Origin: Cellulomonas telluris
GTDB taxonomy: Bacteria > Actinomycetota > Actinomycetes > Actinomycetales > Cellulomonadaceae
Length of the DNA: 64,000 nt
Assembly: GCF_004886325.1 (NCBI RefSeq)
Contig: NZ_QXFN01000005.1
Coordinates: 310,001 to 374,000, forward strand
Direction of reading: 5' to 3'
The position numbers were made by a program, and so were the translations under genes. Under the pieces are notes generated by a model. The model had not been told where the DNA came from, ran no database searches, and worked only from the letters and a program-made list of their open reading frames with translations. Below are positions 1 to 8,419 of the stretch, piece after piece (the first letter of the stretch is position 1; every line of letters begins with the position of its first letter).

Positions 1-1493
1 GAGACGACCACGGCGCAGCCGGGGAACTCCAGCAGCGCGTTCTCCAGCGAGCCGAGCGTCTCGACGTCCAGGTCGTTGGTCGGCTCGTCGAGGAGCAGCA
101 GGTTGCCGCCCTGCTTGAGCGTGAGCGCCAGGTTGAGGCGGTTGCGCTCACCGCCGGACAGCACGCCCGCCGGCTTCTGCTGGTCCGGACCCTTGAAACC
201 GAACGCCGCGACGTACGCGCGCGACGGCATCTCGACGTTGCCGACCTTGAGGAAGTCGAGCCCGTCGGACACGACCTCCCACAGGGTCTTCTTCGGGTCG
301 ATGCCGCCACGGCTCTGGTCGACGTAGGAGATCGAGACCGTCTCGCCGATCTTCAGGTCCCCGTCGTCGAGCGGCTCGAGCCCGACGATCGTCTTGAACA
401 GCGTCGTCTTGCCCACGCCGTTCGGGCCGATGACGCCGACGATGCCGTTGCGCGGCAGCGTGAAGCTGAGCCCGTCGATGAGCGTGCGGCCGTCGAAGCC
501 CTTGACCAGGTCCTTGGCCTCGAGCACGACGTTGCCCAGGCGCGGACCCGGCGGGATCTGGATCTCCTCGAAGTCCAGCTTGCGCGTGCGCTCGGCCTCC
601 GCCGCCATCTCCTCGTAGCGGGCCAGACGCGCCTTGGACTTGGTCTGCCGGCCCTTGGCGTTCTGGCGGACCCACTCGAGCTCGTCCTTCAGGCGCTTGG
701 CGAGCTTCGCGTCCTTCTTGCCCTGGACCTGCAGGCGCTCCTGCTTCTTCTCCAGGTACGTCGAGTAGTTGCCCTCGTACGGGTACAGGCGGCCGCGGTC
801 GACCTCGCAGATCCACTCCGCGACGTGGTCGAGGAAGTACCGGTCGTGCGTCACCGCGAGGATGGCGCCGGGGTACTGCTGCAGGTGCTGCTCGAGCCAC
901 AGCACGGACTCGGCGTCCAGGTGGTTCGTGGGCTCGTCGAGGAGCAGCAGGTCCGGCTTCTCGAGCAGGAGCTTGCAGAGCGCGACGCGGCGGCGCTCGC
1001 CACCGGAGAGCACCTTGACGTCGGCGTCCGGCGGCGGGCAGCGCAGCGCGTCCATCGCCTGCTCGAGCTGGGCGTCGAGGTCCCAGGCGTCGGCGGCGTC
1101 GATCGCCTCCTGCAGCTGGCCCATCTCGGCCAGCAGCGCGTCGAAGTCCGCTTCGGGGTCGGCCATGAGGGCCGAGATCTCGTTGTAGCGGTCGAGCTTG
1201 CCCTTGATCTCGGCGACGCCCTCCTCGACGTTGCCGAGCACCGTCTTGTCGTCGTTCAGCGGCGGCTCCTGCTGCAGGATGCCGACCGTGTAGCCGGGCG
1301 ACAGGCGCGCCTCGCCGTTCGAGGGCTGGTCGAGCCCGGCCATGATCTTGAGGATCGTCGACTTGCCGGCGCCGTTGGGACCGACGACGCCGATCTTCGC
1401 GCCGGGCAGGAAGTTCAGGGAGACGTCGTCGAGGATGACCTTGTCGCCGTGCGCCTTGCGCGCCTTGTACATGGAGTAGATGAACTCAGCCAC
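1..1493 (-). CDS. ettA: Energy-dependent translational throttle protein EttA (ABC-F ATPase), 3' end outside window
   Basis: Cytoplasmic ABC-F ATPase that in its family binds the ribosomal E site and gates the first elongation step according to the ATP/ADP ratio. About 497 codons are visible of a family length near 555. First cassette: Walker [10 protein letters not shown] at residues 38-46, signature LSGGER near 160, Walker B with DEPTNHLD from D186. Second cassette: GPNGVGKTT from G356, LSGGERNR, and DEPTNDLD from D469. The charged linker between cassettes is typical of ABC-F proteins and there is no membrane domain. The GTG at 1493 gives the conserved AEFIYSMYKARK start. A TAGGCT box on the minus strand near 1625-1620 is a possible promoter. 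The C-terminus lies beyond base 1. Confidence 0.96.
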   Translation of the reverse strand, partial: MAEFIYSMYKARKAHGDKVILDDVSLNFLPGAKIGVVGPNGAGKSTILKIMAGLDQPSNGEARLSPGYTVGILQQEPPLNDDKTVLGNVEEGVAEIKGKLDRYNEISALMADPEADFDALLAEMGQLQEAIDAADAWDLDAQLEQAMDALRCPPPDADVKVLSGGERRRVALCKLLLEKPDLLLLDEPTNHLDAESVLWLEQHLQQYPGAILAVTHDRYFLDHVAEWICEVDRGRLYPYEGNYSTYLEKKQERLQVQGKKDAKLAKRLKDELEWVRQNAKGRQTKSKARLARYEEMAAEAERTRKLDFEEIQIPPGPRLGNVVLEAKDLVKGFDGRTLIDGLSFTLPRNGIVGVIGPNGVGKTTLFKTIVGLEPLDDGDLKIGETVSISYVDQSRGGIDPKKTLWEVVSDGLDFLKVGNVEMPSRAYVAAFGFKGPDQQKPAGVLSGGERNRLNLALTLKQGGNLLLLDEPTNDLDVETLGSLENALLEFPGCAVVV

Positions 1494-1630
1494 TGACTGC
1501 TCGTCCGCCTCGGGTCGCTTCGGTGGGGACGCCGCCGGTCGGGGCACGGGTGCGGGCCGGGACGTGGGTCCGGGCCCGGTCGCGCGCCGACCTGCGGCGT
1601 CGTCGGTTGCCGGTCCACCAGCCTAGGCGA

Positions 1631-2245
1631 TCACCCGCGTCCGACCAGCGCGAGACCGGCGACGGGCTGCGCCGGCTCCGTGCCGTCGGGGCCGCCCGCG
1701 TCCCGGCCCGCACCGCCCGGGGCGGCCGCGTCCGGCTCGGGCGCCTCGCCCGCGGGGTCCTCGAGCGCCTCGGCCGGCGCCCCGGCCCACGGGTCGTCGA
1801 CGAGCCGGTCGTCCGGGCGCGGCTCGGTCCCGCCCGCCGCCGGCCCGGTCTCGTCGGCGTCCCGCGTCGTGCCGCCGCGCGTGCTGCGCAGGAACGCCGT
1901 GGAGCCGAACACGAGGTCGTGCCCGAGCGCCACCGCCTCGAGCACCAGCTCCGTGCGCGGCCCGTCCGGCGACGTCCACTCCGACGTCCCGACGCGGCCG
2001 ACGACCACCACCGGGTCGCCCTTGTGCAGCGACCGCGCGACGTTGTCCGCGACGTGCCGCCAGACCTTCACCGTCCACCAGACCGTCGGGCCGTCGCGGT
2101 ACGTGCCGGCCTCCCGGTCGTAGAGCCGCCGCGTCGACGCGAGCCGGAACTGCGCGTACGGGGTGCCCCCGCCGTCGAGGTGGTAGGCCCGGACGTCCGA
2201 GCCGACCCAGCCGACGACCGTCACGTCCTGGGTGTGTGCGCCCAT
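1631..2245 (-). CDS. ssb: Single-stranded DNA-binding protein paralogue without the usual acidic tip
   Basis: Protein of 204 aa with an N-terminal OB fold (about residues 1-115) that should bind single-stranded DNA in replication or repair. Family features are the HTQDVTVVGWVGSDVRAY opening, the FRLAS strand and the WWTVKVWRHVADNVARSLHKGDPVVVVGRV block. The C-terminal half is low-complexity and rich in Pro, Gly, Ala and acidic residues. It ends GLALVGRG rather than the acidic DDxPF tip that recruits partner proteins in canonical SSB, so this is probably a secondary SSB and not the replication one. The ATG at 2245 has AGGA upstream. It lies downstream of two GTPases on the same strand, with a 134-base gap. 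Confidence 0.88.
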   Translation of the reverse strand: MGAHTQDVTVVGWVGSDVRAYHLDGGGTPYAQFRLASTRRLYDREAGTYRDGPTVWWTVKVWRHVADNVARSLHKGDPVVVVGRVGTSEWTSPDGPRTELVLEAVALGHDLVFGSTAFLRSTRGGTTRDADETGPAAGGTEPRPDDRLVDDPWAGAPAEALEDPAGEAPEPDAAAPGGAGRDAGGPDGTEPAQPVAGLALVGRG

Positions 2246-2379
2246 GAGCTGTCCTGTCTGCCGTGGCCCCGCGGGTCCGCGAGGCGTGGGACGCCAGACT
2301 GCGTGCGCGCGCCCCGGCCGTGCCGGACCGAGCGGCGGGACGGTGCACGCCGCCCCCGGGGAGCAGGGCTGGGGTCGGG

Positions 2380-4044
2380 TCAGCGCACGGTGCCGGGACC
2401 GGCGGCCTGCGCCACGAGCTCGCGCGCGTGCCGGTGCTCCGCGAGCACGTCCTGCGTCGGCGCGAGGAGCCGCACGCGGGCGACCGACTCGAGCGCCGAC
2501 CGCCCCTCGGCGAGCACCCGCTCGGCGCGACGGGCCGCGGAGCGCCGCCGCACCGTCCACCCCGCGACCGCGAGGGCGACCGCCGCCACCAGCGCCCCGG
2601 CCACCACCGCCGCGGGCGGCACCCACCCCGGCGACGCACCCACGGCGTCGGCGACCAGGAGCCCACCCGCCACGAGCGCGACGACGCCCAGGACGGCCGC
2701 CACGACGGTCAGCACCCGCGCCGCGGTCGACGCCCGCGCGGTCAGCGTCACCTGGGTCAGCGCGTCCCGCACCGCCATCCGCATCTCGGTGGGCGTGGCG
2801 ACGCGGGCACGCAGGTCGTCGGCCCAGCGGGTGGGCAGGCCCTGCGTCACGGCGGTCAGCCAGGCGGACCGGGCCAGGCCCACGCCGTCGGCGTGCACGT
2901 CGCCGAGCCGGGGCGGGCCGGAGGCGCCGCCCCGCACGACGGCGGCGACGGCCGAGGCGACGGCCGCCAGCCCGGCGGCCGACGCCAGCCGGTCCACGAC
3001 CGTCCCGAGCGCGAGCTGCGACGGGGCCGGCTCACGCGTCCCGACCTGACCGGCCAGCAGGCTCGCCGCCGCGGCCACCTCCTGGTCGGCGTGCACGGCC
3101 GCGACGGACCGCCGTGCGACGACCCCCGCGAGCGCGTCCCGCAGCTCCGGCACGCCCTCGCCGGTCGCGGCCGAGACGCCGTGCACGGCCACGTCGGGCA
3201 GACCGTCCTCCGCGAGCAGGCGCCGGACGTCGGCGAGCAGGTCGTCACGCACGTCCGCCGGCACGGTGTCGAGCTGGTTCATCACGACCATCATCGACGC
3301 GTCGCGGCCGGCCAGCCGGCGCAGGTAGCCCGAGTGCAGCGCGTCGTCGGCGTACTTCTGGGGGTCGACGACCCAGACGAGCAGGTCGACCTGCGGCAGC
3401 ACCCGGTCGACGACCTCGCGGTGCTCGGGCGCGATCGAGTCGTGGTCGGGCAGGTCGAGCAGCACGAGGCCGCGCAGCGCGGCCTCGTGGTCGGCGTCCA
3501 GGACGCTCTCGCGCTGGATCCGGTGCTCCGCGTCGACGCCGAGCCAGTCCAGCAGCGGGTCCCCGTCGGCACCCCACACGCACGCCGTCACGCGCGACGT
3601 CGTCGGCCTGCGCACCCCGACGTCCGCGAACCGCAGCCCGCTGACGGCGTTGAACAGGCTCGACTTCCCCGAGCCCGTGCCGCCGACGAGGGCCACGACC
3701 GTGTGGTCGACGCCCAGCGCCAGGCGCTCGCGCACGCGGTCGACGGCGGCGGCGACCGCGTCCACCACGACGGGGTCGAACCGCTCCCCGCCCACGGTCA
3801 GCGCACCCTCCAGGGCGTCCGCGCGCGCGGCCAGCGCCGCGGTGTCGGCCCCGCGCACGGCGCCCGAGGGGTCGCCCGCGTCGGGTGCCGTCCCGTCGGG
3901 TGCCGTCCCGTCGGGGCCGGCCTCGTCCGCCAGCTCGGGCTCGGCGTCGGCGGGCACGAGCTCCCGGGTCGCGGGCACGGCGGCCGGCAGCACCGCGGGG
4001 ACGGGCGGCGGGACCGCGACCGGGGTCGAGTCGTCCGTGCTCAT
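2380..4044 (-). CDS. Dynamin-like P-loop GTPase with C-terminal membrane segments
   Basis: Protein of 554 aa. A Pro/Ala-rich N-terminus is followed by a GTPase domain with G1 GGTGSGKSS at 121-129, a G2-like RPTT at 146-149, G3 DLPDHD near 197-202 and G4 NQLD at 256-259. The C-terminal half has two strongly hydrophobic stretches (about 450-510) consistent with membrane insertion, then a basic amphipathic tail. The architecture resembles YfjP/dynamin-related proteins that associate with the inner membrane. The specific cellular role is unknown. Its ATG overlaps the stop of the upstream GTPase by four bases (ATGA), so the two are probably translationally coupled and may act as a heteromeric pair. 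Confidence 0.85.
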   Translation of the reverse strand: MSTDDSTPVAVPPPVPAVLPAAVPATRELVPADAEPELADEAGPDGTAPDGTAPDAGDPSGAVRGADTAALAARADALEGALTVGGERFDPVVVDAVAAAVDRVRERLALGVDHTVVALVGGTGSGKSSLFNAVSGLRFADVGVRRPTTSRVTACVWGADGDPLLDWLGVDAEHRIQRESVLDADHEAALRGLVLLDLPDHDSIAPEHREVVDRVLPQVDLLVWVVDPQKYADDALHSGYLRRLAGRDASMMVVMNQLDTVPADVRDDLLADVRRLLAEDGLPDVAVHGVSAATGEGVPELRDALAGVVARRSVAAVHADQEVAAAASLLAGQVGTREPAPSQLALGTVVDRLASAAGLAAVASAVAAVVRGGASGPPRLGDVHADGVGLARSAWLTAVTQGLPTRWADDLRARVATPTEMRMAVRDALTQVTLTARASTAARVLTVVAAVLGVVALVAGGLLVADAVGASPGWVPPAAVVAGALVAAVALAVAGWTVRRRSAARRAERVLAEGRSALESVARVRLLAPTQDVLAEHRHARELVAQAAGPGTVR

Positions 4045-5765
4045 GTCAGCCCCTTGAGGACGGCGAGTCGCAGGCGCAGGCGCGAGGACGCGTCGGCGGC
4101 GAGGTCGGGGGCGGCGAGCGCGTCGTCCGCACCGGCCCGCTCCACGTCGACCTGCGCCTGCGCACGCCGGACGAGGTCGGCGCGCAGCTCCTCGGCCAGG
4201 GCGTCGGCGGCGTCGGGCAGGAGCGTGCGCAGGGCCTGCGCGGCCTCGTCGAGACCGGCGGCGGCGGCGAGCGCGACGGCCGCGAGCCCGTCCTCCCCCA
4301 CCGCCCGGGCGACCTCGCGCCTGCGCGCGGCGGACGCCTCGTCGCCCCCGGCGGCGACCAGCACCGCCCGGGCCGCGCGGGCGCCCTCCGCGGTCCAGGC
4401 ACGCGCGGCGCGCTCGGCGGCACCGGCCCGCGCCTGGTCCCCCGCCGGCCACATCGCGAGCATCGACGGGCCGCCCGGTGGGGCGTCCGGTCCGGTGAGC
4501 GCGGCCCGCAGCGTCGCCCCCGCCCGCTCCCCGACCGACGTGAGGACCGCAGCGGCCGACTCCGTCAGGTCCGCCACCAGCGGCTCCACCGCGGCGGAGC
4601 GGCTGCGCGCGAGGCGGGAACCGCCGCGGACGCGGCCCGACCGCCGCACGAGGCGCGCGAAGGGCTCGCCCTTCGCGGTCAGCCCGGTCCAGCGCGCCCG
4701 GACGGCGCCGTCGGCGACCGCACCCGACCGGACGGTGGTCTCCGCGTCGCCGCGGGGGCCCTCCGCGGCCGCGTCGAGCGCGGCGGCGATGCGCTCCGCC
4801 GCGTCGGCCTGGTCCTGCACGGCCTCCGCGAGCTCGTCGACCCAGGGACGCAGGGCCGCGAGCGCGCCCCGCAGCGTCCGGCCGACCACCGTCCGGGCGC
4901 GGTCGGGGCCGGCGAGCATCGTCAGCCAGCGCAGCACGGGCGCCACCACGCGCGGCTCGAGCAGCCCCTCGTGCGGGCCGACGTCCGGGACGACGAACAG
5001 CGGCGAGCCGCCGAGGCCGTGCGCGCGCAGCCGGTCGAGCAGGTCGCCGCGCACCGTGGGCAGGCTCGCGGCCGGCACCCGGTTGAGGACCATCGCGATG
5101 GAGGTGGAGCGCTCGACCGCGGCCTCGAGGACGCGCCACGGCAGGGCGTCGCCGTAGCGGGCCGCCGTCGTGACGAACAGCCACAGGTCGGCCGCCTCGA
5201 GCAGCCGGTGCGCGGACGCCCGGTTGGACTCGAGGACCGAGTCGAGGTCCGGTGCGTCGAGCAGTGCGATGCCGCGCGGCACCGAGTCGGCCGCGACCAC
5301 CTCCACGCTGTCCAGCACCGGGTGGTGGGACAGCAGGTCGGCGTCGAGCGGGTGGTGCACGAGCACCGGTTCCCGGGTGGTCGGGCGCAGCACCCCCGCC
5401 GCGGTCACCTCACGCCCGACCAGGGAGTTCACGAGCGTGGACTTCCCTGCCCCGGTGGATCCGGCGACGACGACCACGGCCGGCGCGGACAGCTCCGTCA
5501 GCCGCGGGACGAGGTGCTCCCCGAGCTGGTCGACCAGGCGCGCACGCGACGCACGGGCGGCGTCGATGCCGGCGAGCTCGAGCGGGAACGAGGTGCCCTC
5601 CACGTCGCGGCGCAGGTCGCGCACCGCGTCGAGCAGCGAGGTCTGGGCGAGGGGTCGCGCGAGGAGCTCCGCGGCGGCGCCCGGGGCGGCCCCGGGCGCA
5701 CCGGTGGGGCGCCCGGGCGTGGGCGCGGACGACCGGGCGGGCACGATGCCGGGCTGGGCGCTCAC
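4041..5765 (-). CDS. Dynamin-like P-loop GTPase, first gene of a GTPase pair
   Basis: Protein of 574 aa with a GTPase domain: G1 GSTGAGKST at 102-110, RPTT at 127-130 and G3 DAPDLDS from D170. The G4 position reads NRVP instead of NKxD, so guanine specificity is weaker or provided differently. The remaining 350 residues are alanine-rich and predicted helical, as in dynamin-family stalks, without clear membrane spans. Starts at GTG 5765. Overlaps the next GTPase by ATGA. The pairing of one soluble and one membrane-anchored GTPase resembles tandem bacterial dynamin-like proteins involved in membrane remodelling; that role is inferred from architecture only. Confidence 0.83.
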   Translation of the reverse strand: MSAQPGIVPARSSAPTPGRPTGAPGAAPGAAAELLARPLAQTSLLDAVRDLRRDVEGTSFPLELAGIDAARASRARLVDQLGEHLVPRLTELSAPAVVVVAGSTGAGKSTLVNSLVGREVTAAGVLRPTTREPVLVHHPLDADLLSHHPVLDSVEVVAADSVPRGIALLDAPDLDSVLESNRASAHRLLEAADLWLFVTTAARYGDALPWRVLEAAVERSTSIAMVLNRVPAASLPTVRGDLLDRLRAHGLGGSPLFVVPDVGPHEGLLEPRVVAPVLRWLTMLAGPDRARTVVGRTLRGALAALRPWVDELAEAVQDQADAAERIAAALDAAAEGPRGDAETTVRSGAVADGAVRARWTGLTAKGEPFARLVRRSGRVRGGSRLARSRSAAVEPLVADLTESAAAVLTSVGERAGATLRAALTGPDAPPGGPSMLAMWPAGDQARAGAAERAARAWTAEGARAARAVLVAAGGDEASAARRREVARAVGEDGLAAVALAAAAGLDEAAQALRTLLPDAADALAEELRADLVRRAQAQVDVERAGADDALAAPDLAADASSRLRLRLAVLKGLT

Positions 5766-5889
5766 GCACCCATTCTCGGTCGGTTCCGTGACCAGGCCAA
5801 ACGCGGCACGCGGGTGACACCCGACGAGCTCGGGACCGGCCGGGCTCCGCCGGGCCCCGGGGCACGCGGCACTAGGCTGGGTCCCGTCG

Positions 5890-5962
5890 GCCCCCGTAGC
5901 TCAACGGATAGAGCAACGGCCTTCTAATCCGCAGGTTCCGGGTTCGAGTCCCGGCGGGGGCA
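5890..5962 (+). tRNA. tRNA-Arg (anticodon TCT)
   Basis: A 73-nt cloverleaf: acceptor GCCCCCG pairs with CGGGGGC, the D arm is GCTC/GAGC, the anticodon loop is CTTCTAA giving TCT, and the T arm is CCGGG-TTCGAGT-CCCGG. The discriminator base is A and CCA is not encoded. The anticodon stem has only three clear GC pairs, flanked by C-T and A-C oppositions, which is the weakest part of the fold. A TAGGCT box ends about 12 bases upstream and could be its promoter. It is divergent from the GTPase operon. Confidence 0.95.
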
Positions 5963-6192
5963 CCTCGCCCGCACGCACCCTGAGCGCGACCACGGCGCCG
6001 CCCGCGCCCCTGCCCTGCGCCCCCACCGGCCCCTGCCCGCGCGGACCTGGCGTGCCGCTGCCGCGCGCGTCCGCGCAGCAGCGGACAAAAGCGGTGACAT
6101 CGCGCGTCCGCGCTGGTGGGATGGCCGCACCGAACACCACCGCGACCCACCCGGCGACCCCGGGTGCGCCGCCGCACGCCCCGGAGGCACCC

Positions 6193-6378
6193 ATGCACCC
6201 GCTCATCACCCACGACGTCGCCCGCGCCGAGCACCGCGAGCGGCTCTCCGCCTCGAGCCTGCGCGAGCGCGACCAGCGCCGGGCGTCACGGCGCGCCGAC
6301 GACCACGGCCGGCCACCGGAACGGCCGCAGCCGGGACGCCGGGCGTCCCGCCCGCACGACTGGGCGCTCACGTCCTGA
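6193..6378 (+). CDS. Small hypothetical protein, charged and His/Arg-rich
   Basis: Predicted 61-residue protein beginning MHPLITHDVARAEHRERL, very rich in Arg, His and Asp, with no membrane segment. Support comes from a strong GGAGG ribosome-binding site at 6183-6187, five bases before the ATG, and a perfect hairpin just downstream. The N-terminal half resembles short helical proteins that start MHP and are common in Cellulomonas-type genomes. No function can be assigned. The longer reading frame upstream of 6193 lacks a ribosome-binding site and is not favoured. Confidence 0.55.
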   Translation: MHPLITHDVARAEHRERLSASSLRERDQRRASRRADDHGRPPERPQPGRRASRPHDWALTS

Positions 6379-6442
6379 CGGGGCGCCGACATGCCGGCCC
6401 CCACGTCCCGACCGCACGGTCCCGCCCGCTCGACGCACGCAC

Positions 6443-6478
6443 CACGGCCCTCGCCCGGAGATCCGGGCGAGGGCCGTG
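6443..6478. terminator. Strong hairpin terminator between convergent genes
   Basis: Perfect 16-bp stem (CACGGCCCTCGCCCGG and its complement) with the four-base loop AGAT, lying between the small plus-strand gene and the minus-strand amidase. No T-run follows, as is usual in this GC-rich group. It probably ends transcripts from both sides. Confidence 0.75.
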
Positions 6479-6506
6479 CCGCATGCGGGGACGGGCCGAG
6501 GGCCCC

Positions 6507-8351
6507 TCAGTCCAGCGGGCCGTAGAGCGCCGGGCTGGTCCGCGCGTGCGTCGCCTGCTCGAGGTCGTAGGCGAGCCCGAGCAGCGTCGCCTCGTCGAAC
6601 GCGCGGCCGAGGAGCTCGAGGTTCACCCCCGCGCCCGTGATCGTGGCGTCGGCCTCGGTCGCCTGCCCCATCGGCACGGTCACGGCGGGCAGCCCCGTGT
6701 TCGGGCTGAGCCGCATGTTGGTGCCCTGCGTGCCGTACGGCGTGCCCGACGGGTACGCCAGCGCGTCGAGGTCGAGGTCGTCCATGAGCGCGGTGACGAG
6801 CGTCCGGCCCGTCGCCAGGGCGGTCGTGTGCGTCCCGGCAGGACCGGCCCACGCCTCGTACTGGGCGTCCGTCACGGCGGCGCGCTGCAGGTAGACGTTG
6901 CGGCGCGAGGTGACGAAGTGGTTCGTCGCGAGGATCCCCTCGATCGTGCGCGCCTCGACCTGCGGCGCGAGGTGGCGGTCGACGTACGCAGCGAGGTCAC
7001 GTCGGAACTCGTTGGTGCTGCCGCTCGGCTCGTTGAGCACGGCCGCGAAGCCCGCGGGCGGCGCGACCTCGACGAGCGTCGCGCCCTGCGCCTCCAGCGC
7101 CCCGCGGGTCTGCTCCCACAGCCGGACCGTCGTGCGGTTCGTGCCGACCATCGACGGCACGTACCCGATCCGTGCGCCCTCCAGGGCGCCGGCGTCGAGC
7201 GCGGTCGTGTACGACTCCGGGACGCGGCCCTCCTGGGCGGACGTCACGGGGTCGGCCGGGTCGACGCCCACCACGGCGTCGAGCGCCACCGCCGCGTCCA
7301 GCACGGACCGCGTCATGGGGCCGCCCGTGTCCTGGCTCAGCGCGAGCGGGATGATCCCGTCCCGGCTCGCCAGTCCCACCGTGGGCCGGACGCCGACGAG
7401 CTGGTTGTAGGACGACGGCACGCGGATCGAGCCGCCGGTGTCCGTGCCGAACCCGACGCCCGCGAGGTTCGCCGCGATCGCCGCGCCCGTGCCGCCGCTC
7501 GACCCGCCCGCCGTCCGCGACGTCACGTACGGGCTCGCCACCGGCAGGGTCGCCCCGACCGGCTGCCCCGCCGAGAACTCGGACACGAAGCCGTACGCGA
7601 ACTCGTCGAGGCTGGCCTTGGCGAGCACGACCGCACCGGCCGCCCGCAGGCCCGCGACCATCGTCGCGTCCGTGGCCGTCTGGTTGCCCGCCCAGCAGCC
7701 GCAGCCGCCGGTCGTCGGCATGTCGACCGTGTCGTAGTTGTCCTTCACGGCGACCGGGACGCCCAGGAGCATGCTCGTCATGCCGTCGGCGGCACGCTCG
7801 GCGTCCGCCGCCGCCGCCGCCGTCAGCGCCGACGCGTTCGTCGCGAGGACGGAGTTGAGGGCCCGCCCGCCGGCCGCCGGGTCGACGACGGCGCGGTCGT
7901 ACGCCGCGATCCGGTCGAGGTACTCCTGCGTGATCTCCACCGAGGTGGTGACGCCGGCGTTCATGGCGGCCTGCATGTCGAGCACGCTGGCCTCGACCAG
8001 CTCGAACGGGCCGTCGTCGTAGACCATGCGCTGCGAGACGGCCGCCAGGTCGGCGACCGTGAGCACGCCGTCGCCGTCCACGTCCGCCACCGCGACGTCC
8101 GCCCAGCCGGGCGAGGCGGGCGTCGCACCGAGGCGCGCGGAGACCGCGGCGAGGTCGTCGGCGGTGACCTGCCGGTCACCCGTGACGTCGAGCTCGGTCC
8201 AGTACGGGGCGAGGAACGCGCCGGGCGCGGCGGTGGTCGTGGGGGCGGCGGGCGCCGGACCCGCCGCGAGGGCGGGCACCGCCGCACCGACGAGCGCGAG
8301 GCACGCGGCGGCGGCGACCGGGGCGACGCGGTGCCGGGGGTGTCGGTGCAC
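6507..8351 (-). CDS. Secreted amidase-signature hydrolase carrying an N-terminal dockerin-like EF-hand pair
   Basis: From the GTG at 8351 the protein is 614 aa. A signal peptide (about 1-30, basic then hydrophobic, ending ALAA) is followed by two calcium-loop repeats, DVTGDRQVTADDLAAVSARL and DVDGDGVLTVADLAAVSQRM (about 55-109), which match the two-segment type I dockerin pattern. Next is an amidase-signature domain with a Ser-cisSer-Lys set: Lys in VAVKDN near 203, GGSSGG near 284 and Ser in DTGGSIR near 308. It probably cleaves an amide outside the cell; the nearest family idea is a peptide amidase, but the substrate is unknown. AGGAG lies seven bases before GTG 8351; an ATG at 8423 overlapping the upstream stop is the alternative start. 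It follows the cohesin gene on the same transcript. Confidence 0.88.
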   Translation of the reverse strand: MHRHPRHRVAPVAAAACLALVGAAVPALAAGPAPAAPTTTAAPGAFLAPYWTELDVTGDRQVTADDLAAVSARLGATPASPGWADVAVADVDGDGVLTVADLAAVSQRMVYDDGPFELVEASVLDMQAAMNAGVTTSVEITQEYLDRIAAYDRAVVDPAAGGRALNSVLATNASALTAAAAADAERAADGMTSMLLGVPVAVKDNYDTVDMPTTGGCGCWAGNQTATDATMVAGLRAAGAVVLAKASLDEFAYGFVSEFSAGQPVGATLPVASPYVTSRTAGGSSGGTGAAIAANLAGVGFGTDTGGSIRVPSSYNQLVGVRPTVGLASRDGIIPLALSQDTGGPMTRSVLDAAVALDAVVGVDPADPVTSAQEGRVPESYTTALDAGALEGARIGYVPSMVGTNRTTVRLWEQTRGALEAQGATLVEVAPPAGFAAVLNEPSGSTNEFRRDLAAYVDRHLAPQVEARTIEGILATNHFVTSRRNVYLQRAAVTDAQYEAWAGPAGTHTTALATGRTLVTALMDDLDLDALAYPSGTPYGTQGTNMRLSPNTGLPAVTVPMGQATEADATITGAGVNLELLGRAFDEATLLGLAYDLEQATHARTSPALYGPLD

Positions 8352-8419
8352 GAGAGGGCTCCTGCGGGTCGGGGCGGCGACGTCCGCCGGCGGGGCGGGC
8401 ACGGTGCGCGGCGTGGGGG

